From the NCBI GenBank assembly GCA_020629895.1, contig JAHDCM010000019.1, positions 9,415-16,075 of the forward strand: DNA of 6,661 bases. Reading direction: 5' to 3'. The notes under the pieces were generated by a model that made no database searches, had not been told where the DNA came from, and was given only the letters and a program-made list of their open reading frames with translations. Source of the stretch: Bacteroidota bacterium (GTDB lineage: Bacteria; Bacteroidota; Bacteroidia; Chitinophagales; UBA2359). Position 1 is the stretch's first letter, and the number at the start of each line of letters is the position of its first letter. Below are positions 1 through 6,646 of this stretch, in pieces. The position numbers and the translations under genes are program-made.

Positions 1-956
1 TAAGGACGGTAGTAGAGAATACGTTGATAGGGTGGGACACCTCCACTGCCATTGTAGGCGATACCATCATAATTGTATGCAGTGCCTGAACCACCTATCC
101 AAGCGGCTTGTCCATCAGGTAATACAACTGCTCCCATGCGGTATCCTAAAGCCAAATCTAGTTCAGCGGCTTCCCAATCAATGGTGGTAGGATCTTCAGG
201 ATGAATGTATCCTTTTCGAAAAATGCTTCCCAGTACAAAATTATTTCCTTCAATTTTGGCACCTCCTACATAGTAAATGGTATCGCCAATAATGACGCCT
301 GAACCACCAAAAACTTTATAATCGGTGTCATCTGGTACACTGCTGCCTTTAAACCATTCATTGGTTTGTGGATTATAGATTTGGACATCTGGAACATTGG
401 TGCGATCACTCCATCCAGTAATGAGGTATAACAAACTGTCGCGATAAGTAGCTTGGATGTGGTCATCAATAGGGACAGGGATGGGGGCTAAGGCTTGGTA
501 TTCGTTGGTCATAGGGTCAAATTCCCAAAGTTCGTCAAAGGATTTCTCATTGCCATTAGCGAAAACCTCGTAGCCTCCTACGATATAAATTTTATTGTTG
601 ATGGTACTGGCTCCAGCCGCAATGCGTCCATTTGCACTAGGAATATTGGGTAAGTCTTCCCAAATATTGTCGGTGACACTATACCGCCAAGCTTTAGCGT
701 GAATACCTGTGTGTATCTTTGTTTCGTTGATACCTGAAAAGGAATAGACATAGGTGTTGTTGTCTATTTGGGCAGCGGTGATGGCATTATTGCTAACGGC
801 TTCGGGCATGGGACTTAACTCTTGCCAAAACCATATTTGTGCTTGAACGGAAGGTATATTGTTGGCTAAAAAAAGAAGTAGTATTAGTCGCTGTAAGATG
901 TGACTTATATTATTGAATGTCAGCAAGCTATGAATAAAACTATTTTGAACTTTCAT
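1..956 (-). CDS. Secreted Kelch-repeat beta-propeller protein, 3' end cut by window edge
   Basis: Reading the minus strand from an ATG at 956-954 gives 318 codons without a stop, running off the left edge, so the C-terminus is missing. Residues 1-39 look like a signal peptide: a long polar n-region, the hydrophobic stretch LILLLFLA (24-31), then SVQA before Q40. No other ATG lies upstream of the hydrophobic stretch, and AGGGG sits four bases upstream of this ATG, a better ribosome site than the other genes have. The rest is built from Kelch-type blades: strands ending in a small-residue/Gly pair recur as YVYSFSG (69-75), KIYIVGG (122-128), LLYLITG (175-181), TIYYVGG (226-232) and AAWIGG (284-289), alternating with W/Y-rich strands such as LWEFDPMTNEYQ (143-154) and VQIYNPQTNEW (191-201). 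Kelch propellers usually bind proteins or glycans; no catalytic residues are evident, so its ligand is unknown. A type IX secretion tail could follow outside the window, but this cannot be seen. It is divergent from the amidase gene. Confidence 0.85.
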   Translation of the reverse strand, partial: MKVQNSFIHSLLTFNNISHILQRLILLLFLANNIPSVQAQIWFWQELSPMPEAVSNNAITAAQIDNNTYVYSFSGINETKIHTGIHAKAWRYSVTDNIWEDLPNIPSANGRIAAGASTINNKIYIVGGYEVFANGNEKSFDELWEFDPMTNEYQALAPIPVPIDDHIQATYRDSLLYLITGWSDRTNVPDVQIYNPQTNEWFKGSSVPDDTDYKVFGGSGVIIGDTIYYVGGAKIEGNNFVLGSIFRKGYIHPEDPTTIDWEAAELDLALGYRMGAVVLPDGQAAWIGGSGTAYNYDGIAYNGSGGVPPYQRILYYRP

Positions 957-1113
957 TTTCCCCTAATTTATGTTTATATTCGTAGTCAAATCGTTTCCTC
1001 TCTATTTTTAATGATTCACCTTCCTCCACATTTAATGTTAGCTTATTTTGTGATTAAGTTTATGAGCTTTTTTACATCAACTATCTACCTTGATTATTAA
1101 TTAGAATGATCCG
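957..1113. promoter_or_regulatory. Divergent intergenic region between Kelch and amidase genes
   Basis: These 157 bp separate two divergently oriented start codons, so promoters for both genes should lie here. The best match I see to the Bacteroidota -7 consensus (TAnnTTTG) for the amidase side is TTATTTTG at 1043-1050, one mismatch, about 63 bases before the amidase ATG. No convincing -33 TTG accompanies it. No clear -7 box is seen for the Kelch side, and no operator palindrome or riboswitch is evident. The short plus-strand frame across 900-1100 has no recognisable protein features. Confidence 0.35.
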
Positions 1114-2334
1114 ATGAAATTGTGTTATTGCTTATTTTTGACTGCCCTTTTGATGGGCCTTTTTCCTTTCTTTACCAATGCTCAATATCCTGATAAACAT
1201 GCAAAGTTTACAGCAAAAGATGGCGATGGTTTATATCAGGTGTTTGAAGATTATCATATCCCAGTCAATAGTTGTAACCTTGATTATTTTTATTCCATTA
1301 ACGATTTCAAAGCGGGCGACCCTTTGATTATTGGAAAGCGGTATCAACTTCCTATTTATGTGTATCACTATAATAGTGAAAGTATTCGCTCTACGATTAA
1401 TGTAGAAGATTGGAGTAAGGCCAAGCGCATCCAACAGTATAACAGAGACATGCGGGATCAGGGTTATAAAGATGCGACGTATGAAGATAGTAAAATACTG
1501 TGGGTTCCGTACTATGAAATGCAGTGTAAAAAGAAGAAGGAAACTGCTGAAAAGAGCAATGGTGGTGGAAAAGTACTAGAAAAAAAACGTTTTTATATAT
1601 TTGGAAGGGAGCATCGCGATATTAATATTACTAGCCATGCGCTTAAAGGTTGTATTTTTTATATTGTGAGTGGGCATGGTGGCCCTGACCCAGGAGCTAT
1701 TTGTGAAGGGTGTGATAGCCACAAACACAATTATTGTGAAGATGAATATGCTTATGATGTGTCACTGCGTTTAGCTCGTAAATTGATAGAGCATGGAGCG
1801 ACTGTTTATATCATAACTCGTGATGAAAATGATGGGATTCGTTCTGGAAAGTATTTGCCTTGTGATAATGATGAAGTGTGCTGGTTGAATAAGCGAATTC
1901 CTCGTAATCCTAAATTGCGTTTAGAACAGCGTTCAGGTGCAGTGAATGAAATTTATGCGCGACAGCAATCAGTGGGGTCAACTTACCAAAGAGCCATTAT
2001 GTTGCATATAGATTCAAGGGATAAAAATGAGCGAGCAGATATGTTTTTCTACTATTATCCAGGCACCAAAAAGGCGAGAAGCCTAGCGATTAATTTACGA
2101 GAGCATATTCGTCAGAAATATGCGAAACATCAGCCAGGAAGAGGCTATTCGGGTACTGTTTCGGGACGCGATTTGCACATGCTTCGCGAAACCAAACCTG
2201 TAAGTTTATACATTGAATTAGGAAATATTGCCAACAAAAAAGATCAGTCCCGCTTTTTATTAGAAAGTAACCGCCAAGCAGTAGCCGATTGGTTATGTGA
2301 AGGCATTATTAAAGATTATAAAAAACAAAAATAA
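1114..2334 (+). CDS. LysM-like domain N-acetylmuramoyl-L-alanine amidase (Amidase_3 family), periplasmic
   Basis: The 406-residue product should be a zinc amidase that cleaves the bond between N-acetylmuramic acid and L-alanine of the peptidoglycan stem peptide. A signal peptide (residues 1-23, cut after TNA before Q24) sends it to the periplasm. Residues 37-82 resemble a LysM module (GDGLYQVFEDYHIPV, then a GKRYQLP end), and 97-135 may be a second, diverged one, ending in ILWVPYYE. A Lys/Glu/Gly-rich linker (138-158) leads to the catalytic domain (about 178-403). Its motifs are SGHGGPDPGA (186-195, zinc ligand H188), an acidic helix start at CEDEYAYDV (208-216, E211 or E209 the likely ligand), LHIDS (297-301, H298) and YIELGNIAN (366-374, catalytic E368). 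All key residues appear intact. A Cys-rich insertion (C197, C200, C208, and C250/C256) sits beside the metal site. ATG 1114 is the first start after an in-frame TAG at 1102. The 3' end overlaps the downstream kinase by 38 bp, so the two are probably one operon. The symbol amiC would be a guess. Confidence 0.9.
   Translation: MKLCYCLFLTALLMGLFPFFTNAQYPDKHAKFTAKDGDGLYQVFEDYHIPVNSCNLDYFYSINDFKAGDPLIIGKRYQLPIYVYHYNSESIRSTINVEDWSKAKRIQQYNRDMRDQGYKDATYEDSKILWVPYYEMQCKKKKETAEKSNGGGKVLEKKRFYIFGREHRDINITSHALKGCIFYIVSGHGGPDPGAICEGCDSHKHNYCEDEYAYDVSLRLARKLIEHGATVYIITRDENDGIRSGKYLPCDNDEVCWLNKRIPRNPKLRLEQRSGAVNEIYARQQSVGSTYQRAIMLHIDSRDKNERADMFFYYYPGTKKARSLAINLREHIRQKYAKHQPGRGYSGTVSGRDLHMLRETKPVSLYIELGNIANKKDQSRFLLESNRQAVADWLCEGIIKDYKKQK
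2297..2334 (+). other. 38-bp overlap of amidase 3' end and kinase 5' end
   Basis: The kinase GTG start lies inside the last 13 codons of the amidase, in a different reading frame, and the amidase TAA is at 2332-2334. The kinase's signal-peptide n-region is therefore encoded by the same bases as the amidase's Lys-rich tail (DYKKQK). No Shine-Dalgarno sequence precedes the GTG (the bases just upstream are GATTGGTTAT). Initiation by ribosomes already translating the amidase is therefore likely, which would tie kinase output to amidase translation. The overlap is read directly from the sequence; the coupling is inference. Confidence 0.75.
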
Positions 2335-4993
2335 CATTCACCATCTACGATCTATATACTTTGGGAGTCTCTTACTAAGCTTATTACTATCTACTCCTTT
2401 ATTTGCCCAAACACCTGCTTACATCCATTATACGCTCGAAGATGGATTGCCTAGTATGCAGGTGTATAACATTTTACAAGACTCCAAAGGATATATTTGG
2501 ATCGCAACATCACTTGGTGTCTGTCAATTTGATGGTACTACATTTCACACCTACACTACTGCACAAGGGCTACCTAATAATAATATTTTATATCTCGAAG
2601 AAGATCCTGATCAAGCTATATGGATACAAACAGCACAAGGGCAGACCGCACGCATACAAGGTGAAGAAGTAGAAGTGAAAGCGACTTCTATTTTTGGAGA
2701 TCGTACAGTACGTAGTGGTGACATTGCGATTGATTACGCCCAATCTCTTCTTTATTTTCGAGATTCCTTAGAACAGCAATTGCTTCCCAAACAAAAAAGC
2801 TATTTCAAACAACCCATTAGTTGTCGTTTTGATGAGGATACTCGGCATATTTGGTTGGGAACTTGGGGAGGAGGAGCTTTTTACTGCCGCAATTTTCAAA
2901 CAGATAGCTTAGTGGTAGCATCCTACCTAGCTGATAAAACCATTACCGATATTCAAGTGGATAGCGAAGGGAATACGTGGTTTGCGACACTAGGAGAAGG
3001 GGTCTATTTACTAACCAATCGGTATGTGCGTAGTTATACCGTAAATAATGGGCTTGCTCATAACGAAATACATAGTTTACAGATCGATAAAAAAGGGCAT
3101 ATTTGGGCAGGCAGTAGTAAGGGGACACTTGCACATATTGGTTCTGATACACTTATCAATCACGATGTAGGTAGTGGTTTTAATGCCTACAACCGTATCC
3201 ATGATATTTATTTGGACGACCAAGAAAACCAATGGCTGAGTATGGATGAGGGCTTATTGGTTAGAAAGCCCGCTAGTCAGAAGCAGTTTTTAGTGTATTT
3301 GAATGCTTGTAAAAAGGTGATTCCTTCTACAAAAGATCGCTATTGGATTGCGACCTATACACAACCTGTAGAACTAGATATATTTCAGGGAGTGGAGGTA
3401 AATCGGATTCCTGTTCAGCAAATAAATAGCTTATGCGAGGCTGGTACTGCTGCATTATGGTTAGCGACTAATAATGGCTTATATTATTATGCCAACGATA
3501 CTGCGTTTTATTGGGGCAAAAAGGAAAATATACTCTCCAAACGAATCAATGAACTGACACTGGATAAAGAAGGTCGTTTATGGATGGCTATGGATGGCTA
3601 TGGAGTGGTCGTTAAAAAAGGAAAATTACTATTACAAATTCATACCGAACATGGCTTACCTAGTGATATTTGCCAAGCCATACACGTAGCTGATAATGGT
3701 ACGGTATGGGTGGCTACTAATAAGGGACTTGGGAAAATTCAGCTAAATGAAATGGAGCCAGCGAGTCTTTCTATTCACACCTATACTTATTTGGATGGGT
3801 TAGCCTCTAACCATGTCAATGATGTGTTGGTAGAAAATGAGCAAGTATGGGTGGCAACTCACAAAGGCTTGAGTGTATTTAAAGAAGGAGAACTGAATAC
3901 GAAACGACTTCCTCCACCTATTTATTTAAAAGGGCTTCAAATCCAAAATGAAGATACGACATTACAAAAAAAGTATGTCCTTGATTACGATCAAAACAAT
4001 CTAAAGATTCATTATATCGGACTCTCCTACAAAACGGATGGGAATATTCGGTATTACTATCAAATGGAAGGTGTAGATACGACTTGGCAAACTACTACTG
4101 CTAGTTCGATGCAGTACTCTACTTTAGCACCAGGAGACTATACTTTTCGAGTAAAAGCCATTGACAAAGCAGGGGTGATGAGCAAGCAAACTGCCAGCGT
4201 TCAGTTTCATATTCACCAACCATACTGGGAAAGGACTTGGTATCAAGTCTTGTTAGGGGTACTTGCTTTAGGAGTGATTAGTTTACTTGCCTATTTGATT
4301 ATTCAATACTTTAAAAATCGCAATGAAATACGTCGTCGTTTGGTCGAATCGGAACAAATGGCCTTACGGGCGCAAATGAATCCCCATTTTATTTTTAATT
4401 CGCTCAATTCCATTCAATATTTTATTACTGAAAATGATAAAAAATCAGCGAATCTTTATTTGTCCACCTTTTCAACACTTATTCGAAAAGTACTAGACCA
4501 TTCCAGTCAGTCATTTATCAGTCTCGAAGATGAATTAGAATACTTACACCTATACTTATCCATTGAGGCTTTGCGTTTTCGCGACAAATTTAATTACCAA
4601 ATAAAGGTACCTAATACCATTGATATAGATGAGATCATGATTCCGCCTATGCTGATTCAGCCCTATATCGAAAATGCGATACAGCATGGATTGTTACAAA
4701 AAAAAGTAGGAGAACGTGAATTGCTTATTGAGTTTGATCTTAAAGAAGAGGAGCTATTAATTTGTACAGTAGCAGATAATGGCATTGGGAGAGCAAAAGC
4801 ACAAGCTCTAAAGGCAGGTCGTCCGCGTAACGAACATCAAGGGATTGGCACCACCAACCCAAAGGCACGTTTGGAGATACTAAATCAACTACATAAAGCA
4901 AAAATACAGGTACATTTTACCGACCTCAAAGACACCGACGGAACCGCCAATGGCACAAAGGTCGAAATAAACATACCTGTATTCTATGGATAA
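2297..4993 (+). CDS. Two-component-regulator-propeller sensor histidine kinase (LytS/YehU-type core)
   Basis: This 898-residue inner-membrane kinase has an N-terminal signal peptide (hydrophobic core about 20-36, ending LFAQ). The periplasmic part holds repeated reg_prop blades with the pattern (I/V/L)W(I/V/L)AT..G(L/V): for example IWIATSLGV (67-75), IWLGTWGGG (185-193), TWFATLGEG (227-235), LWLATNNGL (387-395), VWVATNKGL (470-478) and VWVATHKGL (517-525). At least eleven blades are visible, enough for most of two seven-bladed propellers. A Y_Y_Y Ig-like domain follows (about 566-640), then one transmembrane helix (648-672). The cytoplasmic part is a His_kinase (PF06580-type) domain: MNPHFIFNSLNSIQ (694-707) with phospho-acceptor H697, and an ATPase with the N-box IENAIQHG (791-798), ADNGIG (826-831) and a QGIG loop (848-851). 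By family knowledge it should autophosphorylate and signal to a LytTR-type regulator; none is encoded here. The start is GTG: an in-frame TAG at 2282 and the absence of any other ATG/GTG/TTG before the signal peptide leave no other canonical choice. No receiver or DNA-binding domain is fused. Confidence 0.93.
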   Translation: MKALLKIIKNKNNIHHLRSIYFGSLLLSLLLSTPLFAQTPAYIHYTLEDGLPSMQVYNILQDSKGYIWIATSLGVCQFDGTTFHTYTTAQGLPNNNILYLEEDPDQAIWIQTAQGQTARIQGEEVEVKATSIFGDRTVRSGDIAIDYAQSLLYFRDSLEQQLLPKQKSYFKQPISCRFDEDTRHIWLGTWGGGAFYCRNFQTDSLVVASYLADKTITDIQVDSEGNTWFATLGEGVYLLTNRYVRSYTVNNGLAHNEIHSLQIDKKGHIWAGSSKGTLAHIGSDTLINHDVGSGFNAYNRIHDIYLDDQENQWLSMDEGLLVRKPASQKQFLVYLNACKKVIPSTKDRYWIATYTQPVELDIFQGVEVNRIPVQQINSLCEAGTAALWLATNNGLYYYANDTAFYWGKKENILSKRINELTLDKEGRLWMAMDGYGVVVKKGKLLLQIHTEHGLPSDICQAIHVADNGTVWVATNKGLGKIQLNEMEPASLSIHTYTYLDGLASNHVNDVLVENEQVWVATHKGLSVFKEGELNTKRLPPPIYLKGLQIQNEDTTLQKKYVLDYDQNNLKIHYIGLSYKTDGNIRYYYQMEGVDTTWQTTTASSMQYSTLAPGDYTFRVKAIDKAGVMSKQTASVQFHIHQPYWERTWYQVLLGVLALGVISLLAYLIIQYFKNRNEIRRRLVESEQMALRAQMNPHFIFNSLNSIQYFITENDKKSANLYLSTFSTLIRKVLDHSSQSFISLEDELEYLHLYLSIEALRFRDKFNYQIKVPNTIDIDEIMIPPMLIQPYIENAIQHGLLQKKVGERELLIEFDLKEEELLICTVADNGIGRAKAQALKAGRPRNEHQGIGTTNPKARLEILNQLHKAKIQVHFTDLKDTDGTANGTKVEINIPVFYG
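3581..3604 (+). repeat. 10-bp tandem repeat inside kinase propeller
   Basis: The unit TGGATGGCTA occurs twice in direct tandem and is followed by a partial third copy (TGGA). It encodes the WMAMDGYG blade segment (kinase residues 429-436). Because the unit is not a multiple of three, gain or loss of one copy would shift the frame. The present copy number keeps the frame open and the blade looks normal. Confidence 0.8.
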
Positions 4994-5270
4994 ATGTAAG
5001 TATTATTGTTTGTCTAAGTGTGTTTAGTTAGAGGGATAGGCTTTAAGGGGGAGTGTCATTTACCAAAGTTCGAACCCTGATAAACTAACATAAGCCTCTG
5101 AATCTCTCATCGTAATAAATTTAAGTGTTAATCTAAAAAAACCAATAAGTTCTAAATGTGTTGACCGCTAATAACTAGAAGTCAATAAGTATAAACAATG
5201 AGATATACGGCAAATACTTAACCACAGTTTCAAGTATTTTATACTTTATTAAATTCTTGCATAAACACAT
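4994..5270. other. Gene-free convergent intergenic region with possible RNA structure
   Basis: These 277 bp lie between the stop codons of the kinase (plus) and the unknown secreted protein (minus). I find no coding region, tRNA or known riboswitch. The left half (about 5030-5107) contains nested complementary segments: AGAGG 5030-5034 with TCTCT 5103-5107 (one G-U pair), AGGCTT 5038-5043 with AAGCCT 5092-5097, and AGGG 5046-5049 with CCCT 5075-5078. These could fold into a long interrupted hairpin in the kinase 3' untranslated region. The right half is AT-rich, with the 8-mer CAATAAGT repeated at 5143-5150 and 5183-5190 and the inverted repeat annotated separately. Confidence 0.4.
5212..5247 (+). 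terminator. Weak terminator-like hairpin after the kinase gene
   Basis: AAATACTT (5212-5219) and AAGTATTT (5232-5239) are perfect inverted repeats. The apical stem can be extended by AAC (5220-5222) pairing with GTT (5227-5229). The sequence after it on the plus strand is T-rich (TTTTATACTTT). This resembles an intrinsic terminator for plus-strand transcription but has an AT-rich stem and lies over 200 bp past the kinase stop. On the minus strand no T-tract follows the hairpin, so it is less likely to serve the convergent gene. Confidence 0.35.
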
Positions 5271-6614
5271 TTATTTTTCTATCCGATCAAACTGTCGATT
5301 CCACTTTCGTTTATCCCTTTCCTCCTTCTTATCCACCTTACGTTGTTCTTTTATACGATCCAGATCTCCTACAAAAATAGCATACTGTTCATCTACTCGT
5401 TTGCTTTTTGCTGCTTCTAATTTTTTCCAGTCACTTTCCTTCATCGACAACACCTGATCATCAAATACTAACTCATGTTGAAACAAAGCCGTATCATCTG
5501 CTAAGTTATTGCTTCCTTCCCACTTAATGACTCCCATTTCTCGTCCATTCATGACATAAGCATCAGCAAATTGGAGCAATACCACAGAACCACTAAAAGC
5601 TGCCCATCCGGGTTTTTTTGACGAATATCGAGAATGACGAGGCGATGCCGACTCCTTTTTCATATCGCTTCGCCACTGCTTGAATAACACATCCACCTCA
5701 TATTGCATACTTCCTTTTTGTGGATCATAAGCCAAACTTGGGTTTAATGCATTTTGTGGATGTACTACCGAACGCCATTCCAAAAACCAATGCGGCTGAT
5801 CTAAGGTAATGGTCAAAGATTTAAAGGCAACTGCTGCATCTAAATACTGCGATTTTCCCACTCCCTCAATTTTCTTTTGAATGGGACGCATCACAATTTC
5901 CTTATCCTTATCCCAAGTGTACAACTCATGAAAACTATTTTCCGTAGAAGCAAAGCTCTGTTCTTCTCCATTTAAAATGACGTAATAAACCTGCACCTTA
6001 TAATCAAATTTATTATTAAAACGATTACACTCCAACGACTGACAACGCACCACCATGCCTACATTAATTGTAAAACGCACTTTATTCCAGTTGGGTACAT
6101 ATTCCACATCTTCGACAGAGAGGTGAAACAAGTGTAATTTATCAGCTTTTTGGGTCGAAATCACATCAAAACCATTCAATACTACCTCAAAGTTGCCCGC
6201 AGTAAATACATCACTTGGCAAGCTCATTTCTACTTCCACTTTTTTACTATGTAAAGCCCCTTCTTTACCCGAAAAATCAATCTCTTTCATATCCGAAAAC
6301 ATCCGTACCCCATTGGCTGCCACAAAGGTATAATGCCCATCATACTTGCCCACATCTGCGCCTATTCCCGTGGCAGAAGCATGATGTAAAGACGCTTTAT
6401 GAGGCCTTGTTTTTTTCGAAGGATTCACAACATAACTTCCCAAGCGATTCAAACGATGATTATACGTCCACTGATGACTAAAACCACGCCACAAGACCAT
6501 GCCTTCTTGGTAAAAACTACTTAATCCTTCTATCTTTTTTTGATCTTTTATGGGTTGTGCCTGCATCATTTCGACACAAAAAATAACTAGCAAAATGGCT
6601 ACAAAAAATCTCAT
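5271..6614 (-). CDS. Secreted protein of unknown function, 447 residues
   Basis: I do not recognise this protein. It begins with a clear signal peptide (MRFFVAILLVIFCVEMMQA, cleavage likely before Q20), with no lipobox at the cleavage point, so it is probably periplasmic, secreted or on the surface rather than a lipoprotein. The mature part has many short alternating hydrophobic/polar segments that suggest beta strands, for example KVEVEM (125-130), NFEVVLNGFDV (141-151), KVRFTINVGMVV (178-189), FDYKVQVYYVIL (203-214), KSLTITL (265-271) and MQYEVDVLF (303-311). A basic, Ser-rich stretch (about 318-335) precedes GWAAFSGSVVLLQFADAYV (336-354). The only mature cysteines, C191 and C196 (RCQSLECN), may form a disulfide. 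The C-terminus (about 391-447) is highly charged and probably helical (KEQRKVDKKEERDKRK). The ATG at 6614 is immediately followed by the hydrophobic signal core, which supports the start. Codon use and composition look like the neighbours. It is convergent with the kinase, so not in its operon. Confidence 0.8.
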   Translation of the reverse strand: MRFFVAILLVIFCVEMMQAQPIKDQKKIEGLSSFYQEGMVLWRGFSHQWTYNHRLNRLGSYVVNPSKKTRPHKASLHHASATGIGADVGKYDGHYTFVAANGVRMFSDMKEIDFSGKEGALHSKKVEVEMSLPSDVFTAGNFEVVLNGFDVISTQKADKLHLFHLSVEDVEYVPNWNKVRFTINVGMVVRCQSLECNRFNNKFDYKVQVYYVILNGEEQSFASTENSFHELYTWDKDKEIVMRPIQKKIEGVGKSQYLDAAVAFKSLTITLDQPHWFLEWRSVVHPQNALNPSLAYDPQKGSMQYEVDVLFKQWRSDMKKESASPRHSRYSSKKPGWAAFSGSVVLLQFADAYVMNGREMGVIKWEGSNNLADDTALFQHELVFDDQVLSMKESDWKKLEAAKSKRVDEQYAIFVGDLDRIKEQRKVDKKEERDKRKWNRQFDRIEK

Positions 6615-6629
6615 ATTCGATCTGTTTTT

Positions 6630-6643
6630 ATAATAATTATTAT
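6630..6643. promoter_or_regulatory. AT-rich 14-bp perfect palindrome upstream of the unknown secreted protein
   Basis: ATAATAATTATTAT is a perfect palindrome centred about 22 bases before the ATG at 6614 and lies in the expected promoter/leader of this minus-strand gene. It could be an operator, a promoter AT element or a chance product of AT-rich composition. I see no clear TAnnTTTG box in the short upstream sequence available. Confidence 0.3.
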
Positions 6644-6646
6644 GGG

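Noticed and set aside
900..1100. Plus-strand 66-codon frame antisense to the Kelch start
   Set aside because: It overlaps the well-supported Kelch signal peptide on the opposite strand and shows no family features.
1106..1117. Mini-ORF ATG ATC CGA TGA overlapping the amidase start (stop TGA within ATGA)
   Set aside because: It is only three codons long and lacks a ribosome site; such short frames are expected by chance in leaders, so a regulatory upstream ORF is not supported.
2320..2326. A AAA AAC slippery-type heptamer at the amidase-kinase junction, suggesting a programmed frameshift fusion
   Set aside because: The heptamer is in phase with the kinase frame, not the amidase frame, so a -1 slip would go the wrong way. 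A fusion would also bury the kinase signal peptide inside a protein. A-rich Lys/Asn codons explain it.
1..4993. Two different beta-propeller proteins (Kelch and reg_prop) near each other as a functional system
   Set aside because: The genes are divergent and both propeller types are very common in Bacteroidota, so proximity alone does not support a joint function.
5061..5083. TTCGAACCC resembling the T-loop of a tRNA
   Set aside because: The flanking bases do not form a five-pair T stem on either strand, and no acceptor, D or anticodon arms are found around it.
6215..6481. Plus-strand 88-codon frame inside the unknown secreted gene
   Set aside because: It is antisense to the signal-peptide-bearing 447-residue gene and has no recognisable start context or motif.
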